From Lachnospiraceae bacterium (lineage in GTDB: Bacteria; Bacillota; Clostridia; Lachnospirales; Lachnospiraceae), in contig JAFZVZ010000019.1 of NCBI GenBank assembly GCA_017617545.1, forward strand, positions 1-49,540: 49,540 nucleotides of DNA, read 5' to 3'. Positions within the stretch are counted from its first letter, which is position 1. The number at the start of each line of letters is the position of its first letter. The notes beneath the pieces are model-generated. The model made no database searches. It had not been told where the DNA came from and worked only from the letters and a program-made list of their open reading frames with translations. This document shows, one piece after another, positions 17,627 to 27,193 of this stretch. Made by a program: the position numbers and the translations under genes.

Positions 17627-17648
17627 CGGAAAATGCAAGTATTTTCCG
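17627..17648. repeat. Perfect palindrome CGGAAAAT-N6-ATTTTCCG
   Basis: Two inverted copies of the recurrent window motif form a perfect 8-bp dyad with a 6-nt spacer, ending about 20 nt before the deacetylase start at 17669. It could be a protein-binding site or an RNA hairpin in the leader. Confidence 0.5.
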
Positions 17649-17668
17649 AAGAGGGAGAGGAGACAGAC

Positions 17669-18652
17669 ATGGCTACGCAGCGTTCCGGGAAAAGCGGAAA
17701 CAGAAAATTGACCAAAGAACAACGCGAGTATATTAAGCGCGTGGAGCGCAACAAGAAGATATTCCTGACGTTTGTGGGAATCCTGCTGATCGGACTGGTA
17801 TGTGCCGTTTCGTACAGCATGTATTCCTCGGGCGGAAACGACGATGACAAGTCGCCGACACCGATCCCGACGCCAACCGTGTCGCCGGAGCCGACAGCTA
17901 CGCCGACACCGACGCCGAGCCCGACGCCGGCAGAGACGCCGACGCCCACGATGACCTCGACGCCGACACCGACACCGACGCCTGACGGGCCGACGGGAAC
18001 GCCGACACCGACGCCGGATGACGGAAGAAAACGGATCGCGTTCACATTTGACGACGGACCGTACTCCAAGCTCACACCGATGTTCCTGGAGGTGTTGAAG
18101 AAGTACAACGCCAAGGCAACCTGGTTCGTGGTCGGCAACCGTATCAACGAGACAACCGGACCGCAGCTGAAGGAGCTTGTGGATGCCGGCATGGAAGTGC
18201 AGATCCACGCGTGGACGCATGACAATTACTATGACACCTGCTCCGACAAGGTGTACCACGAGGAGATCGACAAGACCTACGACAAGATCCTCGAGGCAAC
18301 CGGTGTAGCGCCGACGATGATGCGTCCTCCGGGAGGCCGGATCAGCGATGAGCGCATCAAGAGCAGCCCGCTCTATGTCGTCAACTGGTCCTGCGATTCC
18401 TCCGACTGGAGATACAAGAAGCGAACTACCGACGCGGAGCGCGATGAGAACATCAAAACCATCATAAACAACGTTGTCTCGACTGCGGGGGACGGCAAGA
18501 TCATCCTGATGCATGAGATCTACGACAATTCGTACGAGGCGTTCTGCGTCATCATTGAAAAGCTCGCGCAGCAGGGTTACGAGTTCGTGACCGTGTCCGA
18601 GCTGCTCGGCGAGGATGCGCCGCTCGGCGTCAAATACAACAAAGAAAGATAA
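17669..18652 (+). CDS. Membrane-anchored polysaccharide deacetylase (NodB fold)
   Basis: 327 residues; GGGAGAGGAG lies upstream of the ATG. A basic cytosolic segment (1-31) is followed by one helix (about 32-52) and a Thr-Pro linker (about 62-118). The NodB deacetylase domain (about 120-320) shows motif 1 TFDDGP, motif 2 HAWTHDN, motif 3 RPPGG, an aromatic DWRYKKR and the C-terminal ILMHE. The two Asp of motif 1 and the two His of motif 2 would bind metal. The likely substrate is N-acetylglucosamine or N-acetylmuramic acid in peptidoglycan, acting outside the membrane. The linker length suits reach into the wall. The next gene begins 80 nt later without a clear terminator, so an operon is likely. 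Confidence 0.88.
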   Translation: MATQRSGKSGNRKLTKEQREYIKRVERNKKIFLTFVGILLIGLVCAVSYSMYSSGGNDDDKSPTPIPTPTVSPEPTATPTPTPSPTPAETPTPTMTSTPTPTPTPDGPTGTPTPTPDDGRKRIAFTFDDGPYSKLTPMFLEVLKKYNAKATWFVVGNRINETTGPQLKELVDAGMEVQIHAWTHDNYYDTCSDKVYHEEIDKTYDKILEATGVAPTMMRPPGGRISDERIKSSPLYVVNWSCDSSDWRYKKRTTDAERDENIKTIINNVVSTAGDGKIILMHEIYDNSYEAFCVIIEKLAQQGYEFVTVSELLGEDAPLGVKYNKER

Positions 18653-18732
18653 CAAAGCAAGATAACACGGAGACAATTTGTATCGCGCGCTGCCTCTGTG
18701 AGGAGACGGCGCACCATAACAGGGAGTCGCGT

Positions 18733-21700
18733 ATGTCGAAGAGGAGAAAGATCGTCGGAGTTCTGATCTCCGATGCCCATCACAAGTTTTTCAGGCAGAC
18801 CCTGTACAATGTACAGAAGGAGCTGCTGCGTAACGACATTGATGTTGTTACGTTTACTACGCTGTGCCACTCCGGCGTGAGCAAGGGATATGCCGACGCG
18901 GAGTGCTCGGTGTACGAGGTGATGGACCTGCGTGAGATGGACGGTCTTATCGTGTACCCGACAACGTATTACATGGAGCCGCAGAAGGCTGTGATGGAGC
19001 GGATCCGCAAGGAGTTCGACAAGCCTGTCGTCTGCCTGGAATACGAGAACGAATACGGCTTCCCGACGGTGCCGTTCGGCCGTGAGAACGGCATGGAGCT
19101 TCTCGTGAACCATCTGGTGAAGACCCACCAGGCGAAGAATATCCGGCTTGTTGCCGGACACAGCGATGAGGCAGTCCCGTTCGACATGGCGCTTCGGGAG
19201 GATTTTCTGAACGCGTGCGCGAAGTACGGGATCCCGGCGGATGAGAGTGAATTTTTCGACGGCGGATTCTGGATCCATTCCGGGGACGAGATCGCGGAGG
19301 AGCTTATCAAGCTCGAGAACAGACCCGACGCGGTGATCTGTGTGTCCGACGAAGGAGCAGCGGCGCTGACGGTTGCTCTTGAGAAGCGCGGTGTGCTTGT
19401 CCCGGAGGACATCATCGTTGCCGGATACGGGACCGATGAGGACCGGGAGAGCGGCGAGTTCCTGACGGTGTACCGCGATCCTGTCGAGATGGCGAAGAAT
19501 GCCGTGCGAATGCTGCTCGCGCTGATCAACGGCAAGAACAATTTTCTGCTCCAGCACAGAAGCAACTGCTGCCGGCTGATCCCGGGCGGTTCCTGCGGGT
19601 GCGTCCGCAATTCCTGCGGACCGTACTCGGAGCGCGTGCTTGAGGAACTGCGCGACGCGACGGAACGGTTCCCCTCCGAGTTCAACTTCATGAGCGAGGA
19701 GATCACCAACGTCACGGATTTCGAGGAGTGTCTGCGGACCGTCGACCGGTTTACGGAGTACCTCGAGGACTATGAAGCATTTTACCTGTGCTTAAACGCG
19801 AAAGCGCTGCACGAGACGGCCGCGATGCCGCACATCACCGACAAGGTGGAGCTGGCGATCGCCCATGAACAGGACTCGTGCGTCTTCGCGGACGGGCGCA
19901 TGTTCAACCGCGAATATATCATTCCGGCGCTGTATCGCGAGAGCGAGAAACCGCGCGTCTTCTATGTTGTCTCCCTTCATTTCATCGATCGCGTGCTCGG
20001 CTACGTTGTGCTTTCGTACGGCAACGATCCGCGCGTGTACGCCGAGTGCCTGCGAGGGTGGATGCGCAAGCTCGCGCACTGCCTGGAGGCGCAGCGCCGC
20101 TGGTACATGTACGATGACATGACGCTGCAGAACCAGGTCCGTGATTCGATGACCGGCCTGTTCAACTACAAGGGCTACATCAGCACGCTGCAGGATATGT
20201 ACCGTCATCTCGGCGGCGTTCCCACGATGCTCCGCGTGATCGCCATCGACATCGAGCGGTTCTCGACCATCAACGATGCGTTCGGCCGCGACGAGGGCAA
20301 CGAGGTGCTGCTTGCGCTCACCAAGATCATCCAGAACTCGATGAACGACCGCGACATCTGCGCGCGGCTCGGAAACGACGAGTTTGTCGTGGCAGGATTT
20401 TACGAGACGAACAACGACGCGGTGGGGCTCCTTGCGAACCTCGACGCGCGCATCCAGAATTACAATACCTTCAACAACAAATCGTACAGTGTGAACCTGA
20501 CCTACGCGAAGGTGTGCGAGGATGTCATCGACGAGAGCAGTCTTGCAGCCATCACGGCGGACGCGATCGCCGCGAAGAAGACGTTGAAGGAAAATAAGCG
20601 ACGCCTCGCGGGAGGCGGTGAGGTCGTCAACGAGGAGGAGCGCAGGGAAGTGGTGCGCATTCTCGACGACAACCTGGTTGAGTATCATTTTCAGCCGATC
20701 GTCAACGCGAAGACCGGCGAGATTTTCGCGTATGAAGCACTCATGCGCTCCCGCACGGAGCCCGCGCTTCCTCCGGAGGTCATCTTAAAGCACGCGGAGG
20801 CGCTTGACCGCCTGTACGACGTGGAGCGGCAGACATTTTTCAACACGCTTGCCCTTCTGCGGGAGAACAAGGAGAAGCTCGGCAACCGCAAACTGTTCAT
20901 CAACAGTATTCCTAAGGTAGTCATCACCGAGAAGGATTACGCGAAGCTCATCGCGAGTTACGCGGACATCCTGCCGGATGTTGTTATAGAGTTTACGGAG
21001 CAGACGGAGGCGAGCCTGGAGCAGGTGCAGACCATCAAGGAGCGCTGCACGCAGAACGGCATGCAGCTTGCCATCGATGATTACGGCGCCGGCTACTCCA
21101 ACATCTCCAACCTCTTAAACTATGAGCCGGACTACGTGAAGATCGACCGCAGTCTGATCGCGCATGTGGACGAGGACAACAAGAAGCAGTATTTTGTCTC
21201 GAACACGGTGGAGTTCGCGCACGCGAACGGGTTCCTGGCTCTTGCCGAGGGCGTGGAGACGCGCGAGGAGCTCAACACGGTCATCCGTCTCGGGATCGAC
21301 CTGGTCCAGGGCTACTACACGGCGCTTCCTTCCAATCAGTTTCTCGATGAGGTGCCGAAGGATATGGTGGACGAGATCGTCCGCATGAACATTCGCAACA
21401 TCGACACGCGGCAGAAGAAGACCTACATCGTCGGCAACGAGAGCGAAGTTTTGCTCGTTCCGCTGGTGATGGACGGTTACACCGAGGTCGTTGTGCCGAG
21501 ACCGGAGTGCGTGCTCGTCGGCAATCCGAAGTATCAGACAGATATTGTCATCCATGTTCCGGACAACACCGTCAGCCGGATCCATCTGCGCGGCGCGCAG
21601 CTTGAATCCTACCAGCGCCGGCCTTGTCTGGAGATCGGCAACCGCAGTGATGTGACGCTTGTCGTGGAGGGCAATGTGACGATGCAGGACGCGGGTATCC

Positions 21701-22458
21701 GCGTTCCGGAGAGTTCGTCACTCACCATCGAAGGCACGGGGAAACTGTATATCAACGTCAGCGCCGACCGAAGCTTTGCCATCGGCGGCGACTGCAACCA
21801 GTCCGTAGGACGGATCACGGTCAACATGGACGGAGAGATGACCATTCACGGCGACGGTCGTGAGTGCGTCGGTATCGGCGGCGGTTATCTGCGCGATACG
21901 GGCATCCGCATCATGCGCTGTCGTAACCTCTACATGACGATGACGGGGGAACAGATCGTCGGCATCGGTTCGTCCAACAGCGCGGCATTGGTTGAACTGA
22001 GCAACACGCATTTGATCGCAACGATCAACTCGGACCGCGGCGTCGCCGTCGGTTCCGTGGCGGGCGAACCGCGCGTGGAATTGAATAAGGCTCATTTTTC
22101 GTGTATCTCCACCGGAGATACGCAGATCGGCATCGGAAGTCTGGTCAACGAACAGATCACGGTGCGGGTTGTGGACAGTGAAGTCCAAACAGAGATGCGC
22201 GCAAAGCGCTGCATCGGCATCGGCTGCCGCACGGGCGCGGCGACGGTGCGCGTTATCAACACGACAGTCAACATGCGCTGCGAGGGCTCCCTGGCAATCG
22301 GCATCGGTTCCGGAGAGCGCAAGGGTCGCGGCCAGTTTGAGATGTCGGAGCTGGGCTTCCGCCTGGCATCCGCTTCCGGCGTGGCGTTCGGCTACGATGA
22401 GGAGGCAATGAATTTCTTAAAATGCAGAATTGTGGGATCGGAGGAATCTAGACAATGA
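18733..22458 (+). CDS. LacI-like sensor, degenerate GGDEF, EAL and C-terminal beta-solenoid protein
   Basis: 1241 residues, no signal peptide or membrane helix, so cytosolic. Residues 1-275 resemble LacI-type sugar-binding folds (KIVGVLISD, DAVICVSDEGAA, VPEDIIVAGYG) but lack the DNA-binding helix-turn-helix. A Cys cluster, SCGC (287-290), follows, then a linking region (about 300-470). The cyclase domain (about 480-620) has GNDEF at 547-551 in place of GGDEF, so synthesis is doubtful. The phosphodiesterase domain (about 645-890) keeps EALMR (668), DDYGAGYSN (782), KIDRS and AEGVET (838-843), so c-di-GMP hydrolysis is likely. Residues about 897-1241 form a beta-rich array with eight GIG-type turns every 27-31 residues, probably a beta-solenoid. 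It overlaps the amidase gene by ATGA. Confidence 0.88.
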   Translation: MSKRRKIVGVLISDAHHKFFRQTLYNVQKELLRNDIDVVTFTTLCHSGVSKGYADAECSVYEVMDLREMDGLIVYPTTYYMEPQKAVMERIRKEFDKPVVCLEYENEYGFPTVPFGRENGMELLVNHLVKTHQAKNIRLVAGHSDEAVPFDMALREDFLNACAKYGIPADESEFFDGGFWIHSGDEIAEELIKLENRPDAVICVSDEGAAALTVALEKRGVLVPEDIIVAGYGTDEDRESGEFLTVYRDPVEMAKNAVRMLLALINGKNNFLLQHRSNCCRLIPGGSCGCVRNSCGPYSERVLEELRDATERFPSEFNFMSEEITNVTDFEECLRTVDRFTEYLEDYEAFYLCLNAKALHETAAMPHITDKVELAIAHEQDSCVFADGRMFNREYIIPALYRESEKPRVFYVVSLHFIDRVLGYVVLSYGNDPRVYAECLRGWMRKLAHCLEAQRRWYMYDDMTLQNQVRDSMTGLFNYKGYISTLQDMYRHLGGVPTMLRVIAIDIERFSTINDAFGRDEGNEVLLALTKIIQNSMNDRDICARLGNDEFVVAGFYETNNDAVGLLANLDARIQNYNTFNNKSYSVNLTYAKVCEDVIDESSLAAITADAIAAKKTLKENKRRLAGGGEVVNEEERREVVRILDDNLVEYHFQPIVNAKTGEIFAYEALMRSRTEPALPPEVILKHAEALDRLYDVERQTFFNTLALLRENKEKLGNRKLFINSIPKVVITEKDYAKLIASYADILPDVVIEFTEQTEASLEQVQTIKERCTQNGMQLAIDDYGAGYSNISNLLNYEPDYVKIDRSLIAHVDEDNKKQYFVSNTVEFAHANGFLALAEGVETREELNTVIRLGIDLVQGYYTALPSNQFLDEVPKDMVDEIVRMNIRNIDTRQKKTYIVGNESEVLLVPLVMDGYTEVVVPRPECVLVGNPKYQTDIVIHVPDNTVSRIHLRGAQLESYQRRPCLEIGNRSDVTLVVEGNVTMQDAGIRVPESSSLTIEGTGKLYINVSADRSFAIGGDCNQSVGRITVNMDGEMTIHGDGRECVGIGGGYLRDTGIRIMRCRNLYMTMTGEQIVGIGSSNSAALVELSNTHLIATINSDRGVAVGSVAGEPRVELNKAHFSCISTGDTQIGIGSLVNEQITVRVVDSEVQTEMRAKRCIGIGCRTGAATVRVINTTVNMRCEGSLAIGIGSGERKGRGQFEMSELGFRLASASGVAFGYDEEAMNFLKCRIVGSEESRQ

Positions 22459-23303
22459 AAAAAATTGTAACCATGGTGGTGCTTCTCGCACTGCTGATAT
22501 CTTGTCTTTGCGCTTGCGGCAAGGACGAGGATGATATTCACGACTATGAAAAGGTCGGCAAATACGAGGATGACGACAAGAACCCGCCTACGGCAGGACC
22601 TGACGACATCGTATCGCCGGAGCCGCTCGGAACGACCGGAACACCGACGCCGACATTTGCGCCGAAGCAGTATGTGATCGTTTTGGATCCGGGCCACGGC
22701 GGCAAGGACCCCGGCGCTTCCTACGACGGACGCGTTGAGGCCAAGCTGAACCTTCAGTTGGCCAACATGATCCGCGATTACATTACGTCCAACTACAGCA
22801 ATGTGACTGTCATCCTGACGCGCGAGGACAATGTGGAGCTGGATCCCGACAAGGGAACCGATCTGCGCGCCCGCGTCGGAGTCGGCGTTACGAACCACGC
22901 GGACATCGTCGTCAGCCTTCATCTGAACGCTTCGAACAATCATAAGCAGCACGGCTCGATGGTGTGCATCTCGAAGCAGAAGAACATCACCGACCAGTCG
23001 AAGAAGCTTGCCGATTGCATTCTCAAGCGTCTGGAGGATCTGGGGCTCACGAACAACGGCACGCTCAAGCGCGACAGTCTGGATACATTTGACGATGACG
23101 GAGTGCCGGTGGACTACTACGCGATCTGCCGCCACGGCGCGAGCAACAACCTGATCTCCATCATCGTGGAGAGCTGCTTCATCGACAGTGACGGCGATGC
23201 GGTTCATCTCAAGACGGAGGACGCCCTGCGCGAGATGGCAGAAGCGGAGTCCAAGGGTATCATGGAGTTCCTGACGAAGTACTACACGCATGGTGAAGGC
23301 TGA
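22455..23303 (+). CDS. Lipoprotein N-acetylmuramoyl-L-alanine amidase (Amidase_3)
   Basis: 282 residues. Start and upstream stop overlap (ATGA), so translation is coupled to the EAL protein. The lipobox LCAC gives a lipid anchor near residue 21. A short acidic stretch and a brief Thr-Pro spacer lead to the catalytic domain (about 75-275). The zinc ligands of the family are present: His of LDPGHGG, Glu of RVEAKLNL and His of VSLHLNA; the catalytic Glu is in IIVESCF. It should cut between muramic acid and L-Ala of peptidoglycan outside the membrane. Together with the deacetylase two genes upstream this makes a wall-remodelling operon. Confidence 0.92.
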   Translation: MKKIVTMVVLLALLISCLCACGKDEDDIHDYEKVGKYEDDDKNPPTAGPDDIVSPEPLGTTGTPTPTFAPKQYVIVLDPGHGGKDPGASYDGRVEAKLNLQLANMIRDYITSNYSNVTVILTREDNVELDPDKGTDLRARVGVGVTNHADIVVSLHLNASNNHKQHGSMVCISKQKNITDQSKKLADCILKRLEDLGLTNNGTLKRDSLDTFDDDGVPVDYYAICRHGASNNLISIIVESCFIDSDGDAVHLKTEDALREMAEAESKGIMEFLTKYYTHGEG

Positions 23304-23352
23304 TCCGGGGCAGTACAAAGGGAATATCACAACAGAATTATTCTTAAGAATG

Positions 23353-23390
23353 AAAAACGAGAGGGATCGATGCCGGTTCCTCTCGTTTTT
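23353..23390. terminator. Bidirectional terminator
   Basis: AAAAACGAGAGG (23353-23364) pairs with CCTCTCGTTTTT (23379-23390), leaving A/T runs on both sides. It serves the amidase operon and the convergent SDR gene. Confidence 0.85.
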
Positions 23391-23472
23391 GTCGGTGTGA
23401 TTTTCCGTATTATTATATTATTATGAGTAGAGTAAGGCGGGATGCGTCATCGTCCGACGCATCGATGGTTCA

Positions 23473-24198
23473 TCAGAACCATCCTCCGTTGAAACCGATG
23501 ATCTCACCGGTGAGGTACCCGGGCGCCTGCATCAGCAGATCGACCATTTCGGCAACCTCCTCGGGGGATGCGATGCGGCCCGCGGGGATCTCCTCGCGGA
23601 GTGCCTCCAGGTCCGACTCGGACAGGTGCGAGTTCATCTTGGTGTCGACCATGCCGGGCGCGAGCGCGTTCACGGAGATGCCGCTCGGGGCGAGCTCCTT
23701 GGCCATCGCCTTGGTGAGCGAATCAAGACCGCCCTTGGTCGCCGAGTACGCAGCCTCGAACGAAGCGCCGCGAGTGCCCCAGATGGACGAGATCAGGAGA
23801 ATGCGTCCGCTGTGCCGCGTGAGCATGGCGGGCGTCGCGTGCTTGATGCAGAGGATCGCCGAGGTCAGGTTGGCGGAGACGAGGTTGTTCCACTCCTCGA
23901 TGGTGAGGTCGCTCAGAAGACCGGTCACGGAGTGGCCGGCAACATGGACAAGCCCGTCGATCCGGTGAAATTCGTCGCCGATCTGTTCAAACACCTCGCG
24001 CACGAAGGCCTCGCTTCCGAGGTTGCCGGCGTACGTCCGGCAGTAGGAGCCGAGAGCGGTCGCCTCCTCCGCGGTCTTCTGAAGAGCCTCGGCGTTTGTG
24101 TGGCCGATGAGCGCGAGATTGACACCTCTCGCGGCGAGCCGCAGCGCCACCGCGGAACCGATATCGCCGCTTGCACCAGTAACAATGATGGTTTCCAT
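23473..24198 (-). CDS. SDR-family oxidoreductase (FabG-like)
   Basis: 241 residues. The start at 24198 is chosen for GGGAGG a few bases upstream; an in-frame ATG 36 nt earlier has no such site. The classical SDR set is present: TGASGDIG cofactor loop (near residue 7), AGHS in place of NAG, catalytic Ser in LLISSIWG, YSATKGG with Tyr and Lys, and APGMVDT after the active site. Length and pattern fit 3-oxoacyl-ACP reductase-like SDRs, but it is not in a fatty-acid cluster, so the substrate is open. A gene of other function (msmX-like) is divergently transcribed across a 468-nt gap. Confidence 0.85.
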   Translation of the reverse strand: METIIVTGASGDIGSAVALRLAARGVNLALIGHTNAEALQKTAEEATALGSYCRTYAGNLGSEAFVREVFEQIGDEFHRIDGLVHVAGHSVTGLLSDLTIEEWNNLVSANLTSAILCIKHATPAMLTRHSGRILLISSIWGTRGASFEAAYSATKGGLDSLTKAMAKELAPSGISVNALAPGMVDTKMNSHLSESDLEALREEIPAGRIASPEEVAEMVDLLMQAPGYLTGEIIGFNGGWF

Positions 24199-24241
24199 AT
24201 TGCCTCCCGATTTTATTTCGCGCGTGTATCGCACGCGGAAA

Positions 24242-24259
24242 ATGTATGAATCTATACAT
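24242..24259. promoter_or_regulatory. Dyad ATGTAT-N6-ATACAT, operator candidate
   Basis: A perfect 6-bp inverted repeat lies about 45 nt upstream of the SDR start, next to a copy of the recurrent CGGAAAATG motif (24236-24244). The position near the expected promoter suggests an operator for the SDR gene. Confidence 0.4.
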
Positions 24260-24666
24260 GAAAGTGTAGCAAACTAGTGATAAAAATGCAATTCCTATCG
24301 CCGCAGGAGGGGAATTTCGCGGGGAGAGGGGCTTATTTTTCGTAAAATGAGGCGAAAAATCGGGAAAAACACAATTCTTTGACCGACACAGAAAAAACAC
24401 AGAACGCATAAAAACGGCATAATGTACAAAGATATGCACTGAAATTGCAGGTTTGACGGGGCATAAGGCGGATATTTTTAGTAAAATAGCCGACATACGT
24501 TACACGAAAACGGGTTAGTATACAAATTAGACAAAAGTAGAAAACCGAATTTGTACATTTGCAACATAGTTTTTTTCGGTTTCTTAGTGTATCATACCCG
24601 TTAGGTTAGGTATTGCGTCGGCGGGCGCAGTACGTCTTGCTAACAAAAAATAGGAGGCATTTCTCA
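24260..24666. promoter_or_regulatory. AT-rich divergent intergenic region, leader of the msmX-like gene
   Basis: About 400 nt without a gene. It holds several A-rich tracts, a GGGTTAGTA block (about 24512-24520) just before a weak -10-like TACAAA, and a late GTATCAT box near 24590. No clear -35/-10 pair stands out. The length and AT bias suggest the ATPase promoter is regulated. Confidence 0.35.
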
Positions 24667-25779
24667 ATGGCAGGTTTGAAACTTATCAACATCAGTAAGA
24701 CATATCCGAACGGATTCGTCGCAGTTAAGGACTTCAACCTTGATATCAAGGATAAGGAGTTCATCATCTTCGTAGGACCTTCCGGATGCGGTAAGTCTAC
24801 GACCCTTCGTATGATTGCCGGTCTCGAGGAGATCACCGGCGGCGAGCTGTACATCGGCGACAAGCTGATGAACGACGTAGAGCCGAAGGACCGCGATATC
24901 GCAATGGTATTCCAGAACTACGCTCTGTATCCGCATATGTCTGTTTACGATAACATGGCATTCGGTCTTAAGCTTCGTAAGGTTCCGAAGGATCAGATCG
25001 AGAAGCTCGTAAACGAGGCAGCTAAGATCCTCGGTATCGAGCAGCTCCTTGACCGTAAGCCGAAGGCTCTGTCCGGTGGTCAGAGACAGCGTGTGGCTAT
25101 GGGTCGTGCAATCGTTCGTAACCCTAAGGTATTCCTTATGGACGAGCCTCTTTCCAACCTTGACGCTAAGCTCCGTGTACAGATGCGTATCGAGATCTCC
25201 AAGATCCATCAGAGACTCGAGGCAACGATCATCTACGTTACCCATGACCAGACCGAGGCTATGACGCTCGGTACCCGTATCGTCGTTATGAAGGACGGTG
25301 TCATCCAGCAGGTTGATACTCCTCAGAACCTTTATGACAAGCCGAACAACCTGTTCGTTGCAGGTTTCATGGGATCGCCTCAGATGAACTTCATCGATTC
25401 CGTTGTTACCGTAAGCGGCGCAAGCGTTTACCTTGTATTCGGCAACAACAAGATCCTTGTTCCTGAAGCAAGAGCTAAGAAGCTTGTTGAGGGTGGCTAT
25501 GTTGACAAGGAAGTTGTTCTCGGTATCCGTCCTGAGGATATCAAGGACGATGCTAACTTCGTTGCAGCTCATCCGGAAGCTTCGTTCGCAGCTACCGTTC
25601 GTGTATACGAGCTCCTCGGTGCCGAAGTATTCCTGTACTTCGCAGTTGATGACTATGACATCACCGCTCGCGTGGATCCTCGCACGACGGCTAGACCGGG
25701 CGACACCATTACGATCGCTATGGATCTTGCGAAGATGCACATCTTCGACAAGGAGACCGAGCAGATCATCACTCACTAA
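24667..25779 (+). CDS. msmX: Sugar ABC transporter ATPase, monocistronic (MsmX/UgpC type)
   Basis: 370 residues; AGGAGG lies 9 nt before the ATG. Walker [11 protein letters not shown]-loop [13 protein letters not shown], signature [10 protein letters not shown], Walker B FLMDEP, D-loop LSNLDAKL and switch FVTHDQ-type YVTHDQTEA are intact, with a TOBE-type C-terminal region (GIRPEDI). No permease or binding protein is adjacent, and a strong terminator follows. Stand-alone ATPases of this family (MsmX of Bacillus) can serve several sugar importers, so a shared role is likely but inferred. Codons are biased toward a small set (CTT, GTT, GGT), unlike neighbouring genes, which suggests high expression. 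Confidence 0.9.
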   Translation: MAGLKLINISKTYPNGFVAVKDFNLDIKDKEFIIFVGPSGCGKSTTLRMIAGLEEITGGELYIGDKLMNDVEPKDRDIAMVFQNYALYPHMSVYDNMAFGLKLRKVPKDQIEKLVNEAAKILGIEQLLDRKPKALSGGQRQRVAMGRAIVRNPKVFLMDEPLSNLDAKLRVQMRIEISKIHQRLEATIIYVTHDQTEAMTLGTRIVVMKDGVIQQVDTPQNLYDKPNNLFVAGFMGSPQMNFIDSVVTVSGASVYLVFGNNKILVPEARAKKLVEGGYVDKEVVLGIRPEDIKDDANFVAAHPEASFAATVRVYELLGAEVFLYFAVDDYDITARVDPRTTARPGDTITIAMDLAKMHIFDKETEQIITH

Positions 25780-25798
25780 TCTCAGAACTGAATTTTCG

Positions 25799-25827
25799 GG
25801 CCCCGCACGAGAGTGCGGGGCCTTTTT
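25799..25827 (+). terminator. Rho-independent terminator
   Basis: GGCCCCGCAC (25799-25808) pairs with GTGCGGGGCC (25813-25822) across a GAGA loop, followed by five T. Confidence 0.93.
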
Positions 25828-25863
25828 GCGCGCTAAGCGAGTGTTTCTTCACAAGGTTTTCAC

Positions 25864-25892
25864 TTGAAAAATCGGCGGAAAAGTGATATTAT
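25864..25892 (+). promoter_or_regulatory. Candidate sigma-A promoter of the PucR-like regulator
   Basis: TTGAAA (25864-25869), exactly 17 bp, TATTAT (25887-25892). It predicts a leader of about 118 nt, GC-rich and likely folded, that includes an ATTTTCCG copy at 25924-25931. Confidence 0.6.
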
Positions 25893-26016
25893 TAATCTGA
25901 TTATGGGGTGCGGATGTCCGTGTATTTTCCGAGACAGACGGCCGACGTAACGGGCCCTGCCGAAGGCGGGGAAATACGGTTTCGTCGAGATTCCATGTGG
26001 AAAGGAACGCAGTCGG

Positions 26017-27105
26017 ATGATTTCGAATCAAATTCTTCAAAACACGATCGACGGGATGAAGGGGATTACCCGTGTTGATCTGTGCATCATGGATACGGAA
26101 GGTAAGACGCTGGCGTCTACGATCAGCGGCACAGAGGACAATAACGCGATGGTGACTGCATTTGCCGAGTCGCCCGCGGACAGCCAGGTGATGGCGGGGT
26201 ACCAGTTCTTCAAGGTGTACGATGACCATCAGCTGGAATACATCCTTCTCGCGAAGGGTGACACCGACGATGTTTACATGGTCGGCAAGATGGCAGCGTT
26301 CCAGATCCAGGGACTTTTAGTTGCCTACAAGGAGCGGTTCGACAAGGATAACTTCATCAAGAACCTCCTTCTTGACAACCTTCTCCTGGTGGACATTTAC
26401 AACCGCGCGAAGAAGCTTCACATCGAGGTTGAGGCTCGCCGCGTTGTGTACATTATCGAGACGAAGACGGAGAAGGACACGAACGCGCTCGAGACGGTTC
26501 GTACCCTTTTTGCCGGCAAGCCGAAGGATTTCATCACGGCCGTTGACGAGAAGAACATCATCATCGTCAAGGAACTCAAGGCCAATGAGAACTATGACAC
26601 GCTGATGAACACGGCGAAGATCATCGTTGACATGCTCAACACGGAAGCCATGAGCAAGGTTCATGTTTCCTACGGTACGATCGTCAACGAGATCAAGGAC
26701 ATTTCCCGCTCCTACAAGGAAGCGAAGATGGCGCTCGACGTCGGCAAGATCTTCTACAGTGAGCGCAAGGTCGTCGCTTACAACAACCTCGGTATCGGCC
26801 GCCTGATCTACCAGTTGCCGATGCCGCTGTGCAAGATGTTCATCCGCGAGATCTTCGACGGTCAGTCCCCGGAGGATTTCGGCGAGGAGACACTTACCAC
26901 GATCAACAAGTTCTTCGAGAAGAGCCTGAACGTATCGGCTACCTCGAAGGATCTCTACATTCACCGCAACACGCTCGTGTACCGTCTCGACAAGCTCGAG
27001 AAGAGCACGAACCTCGACCTTCGCGTGTTTGACGACGCCATCACGTTCAAGATCGCGCTGATGGTTGTGAAGTACATGAAGTATATGGAGAATTCCGAGT
27101 ATTAA
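26017..27105 (+). CDS. PucR/CdaR-family transcriptional regulator
   Basis: 362 residues; AAAGGAA lies about 11 nt before the ATG. The N-terminal part (about 1-110) looks like a sugar-diacid-type sensor domain. The middle (about 120-260) matches the degenerate GGDEF-like region of CdaR proteins (VSYGTIVNEIKDISRSYKEA). The C-terminus carries the PucR-type helix-turn-helix: LNVSATSKDLYIHRNTLVYRLDKLEK (about 310-335). Such proteins activate or repress sugar or organic-acid genes. It lies 237 nt downstream of the msmX-like gene with its own promoter, so regulation of sugar uptake is plausible. No effector can be named. Confidence 0.8.
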   Translation: MISNQILQNTIDGMKGITRVDLCIMDTEGKTLASTISGTEDNNAMVTAFAESPADSQVMAGYQFFKVYDDHQLEYILLAKGDTDDVYMVGKMAAFQIQGLLVAYKERFDKDNFIKNLLLDNLLLVDIYNRAKKLHIEVEARRVVYIIETKTEKDTNALETVRTLFAGKPKDFITAVDEKNIIIVKELKANENYDTLMNTAKIIVDMLNTEAMSKVHVSYGTIVNEIKDISRSYKEAKMALDVGKIFYSERKVVAYNNLGIGRLIYQLPMPLCKMFIREIFDGQSPEDFGEETLTTINKFFEKSLNVSATSKDLYIHRNTLVYRLDKLEKSTNLDLRVFDDAITFKIALMVVKYMKYMENSEY

Positions 27106-27118
27106 AGGAAATGCTATA

Positions 27119-27164
27119 GGGCGGTTCTCTGTAACCTTCTTGCCATGAGGTTATCGGGAGCCGT
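27119..27164 (+). other. Imperfect hairpin before ftsE, attenuator-like
   Basis: GGGCGGTTCTC and GTAACCT pair with AGGTTAT and GGGAGCCGTC with G-U pairs. It is followed by TTC but no T-run, so it is a weak terminator or leader structure between the regulator and ftsE. Confidence 0.4.
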
Positions 27165-27193
27165 CTTCAATAGTTTATAACCAGGGAGAATTT

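Noticed and set aside
18733-19600. LacI transcription factor
   Set aside because: The N-terminal DNA-binding helix-turn-helix is missing; the fold starts directly with the sugar-binding domain.
24285-24660. Unannotated small gene or RNA in the AT-rich gap
   Set aside because: No frame with a ribosome binding site and no clear stem-terminator was seen.
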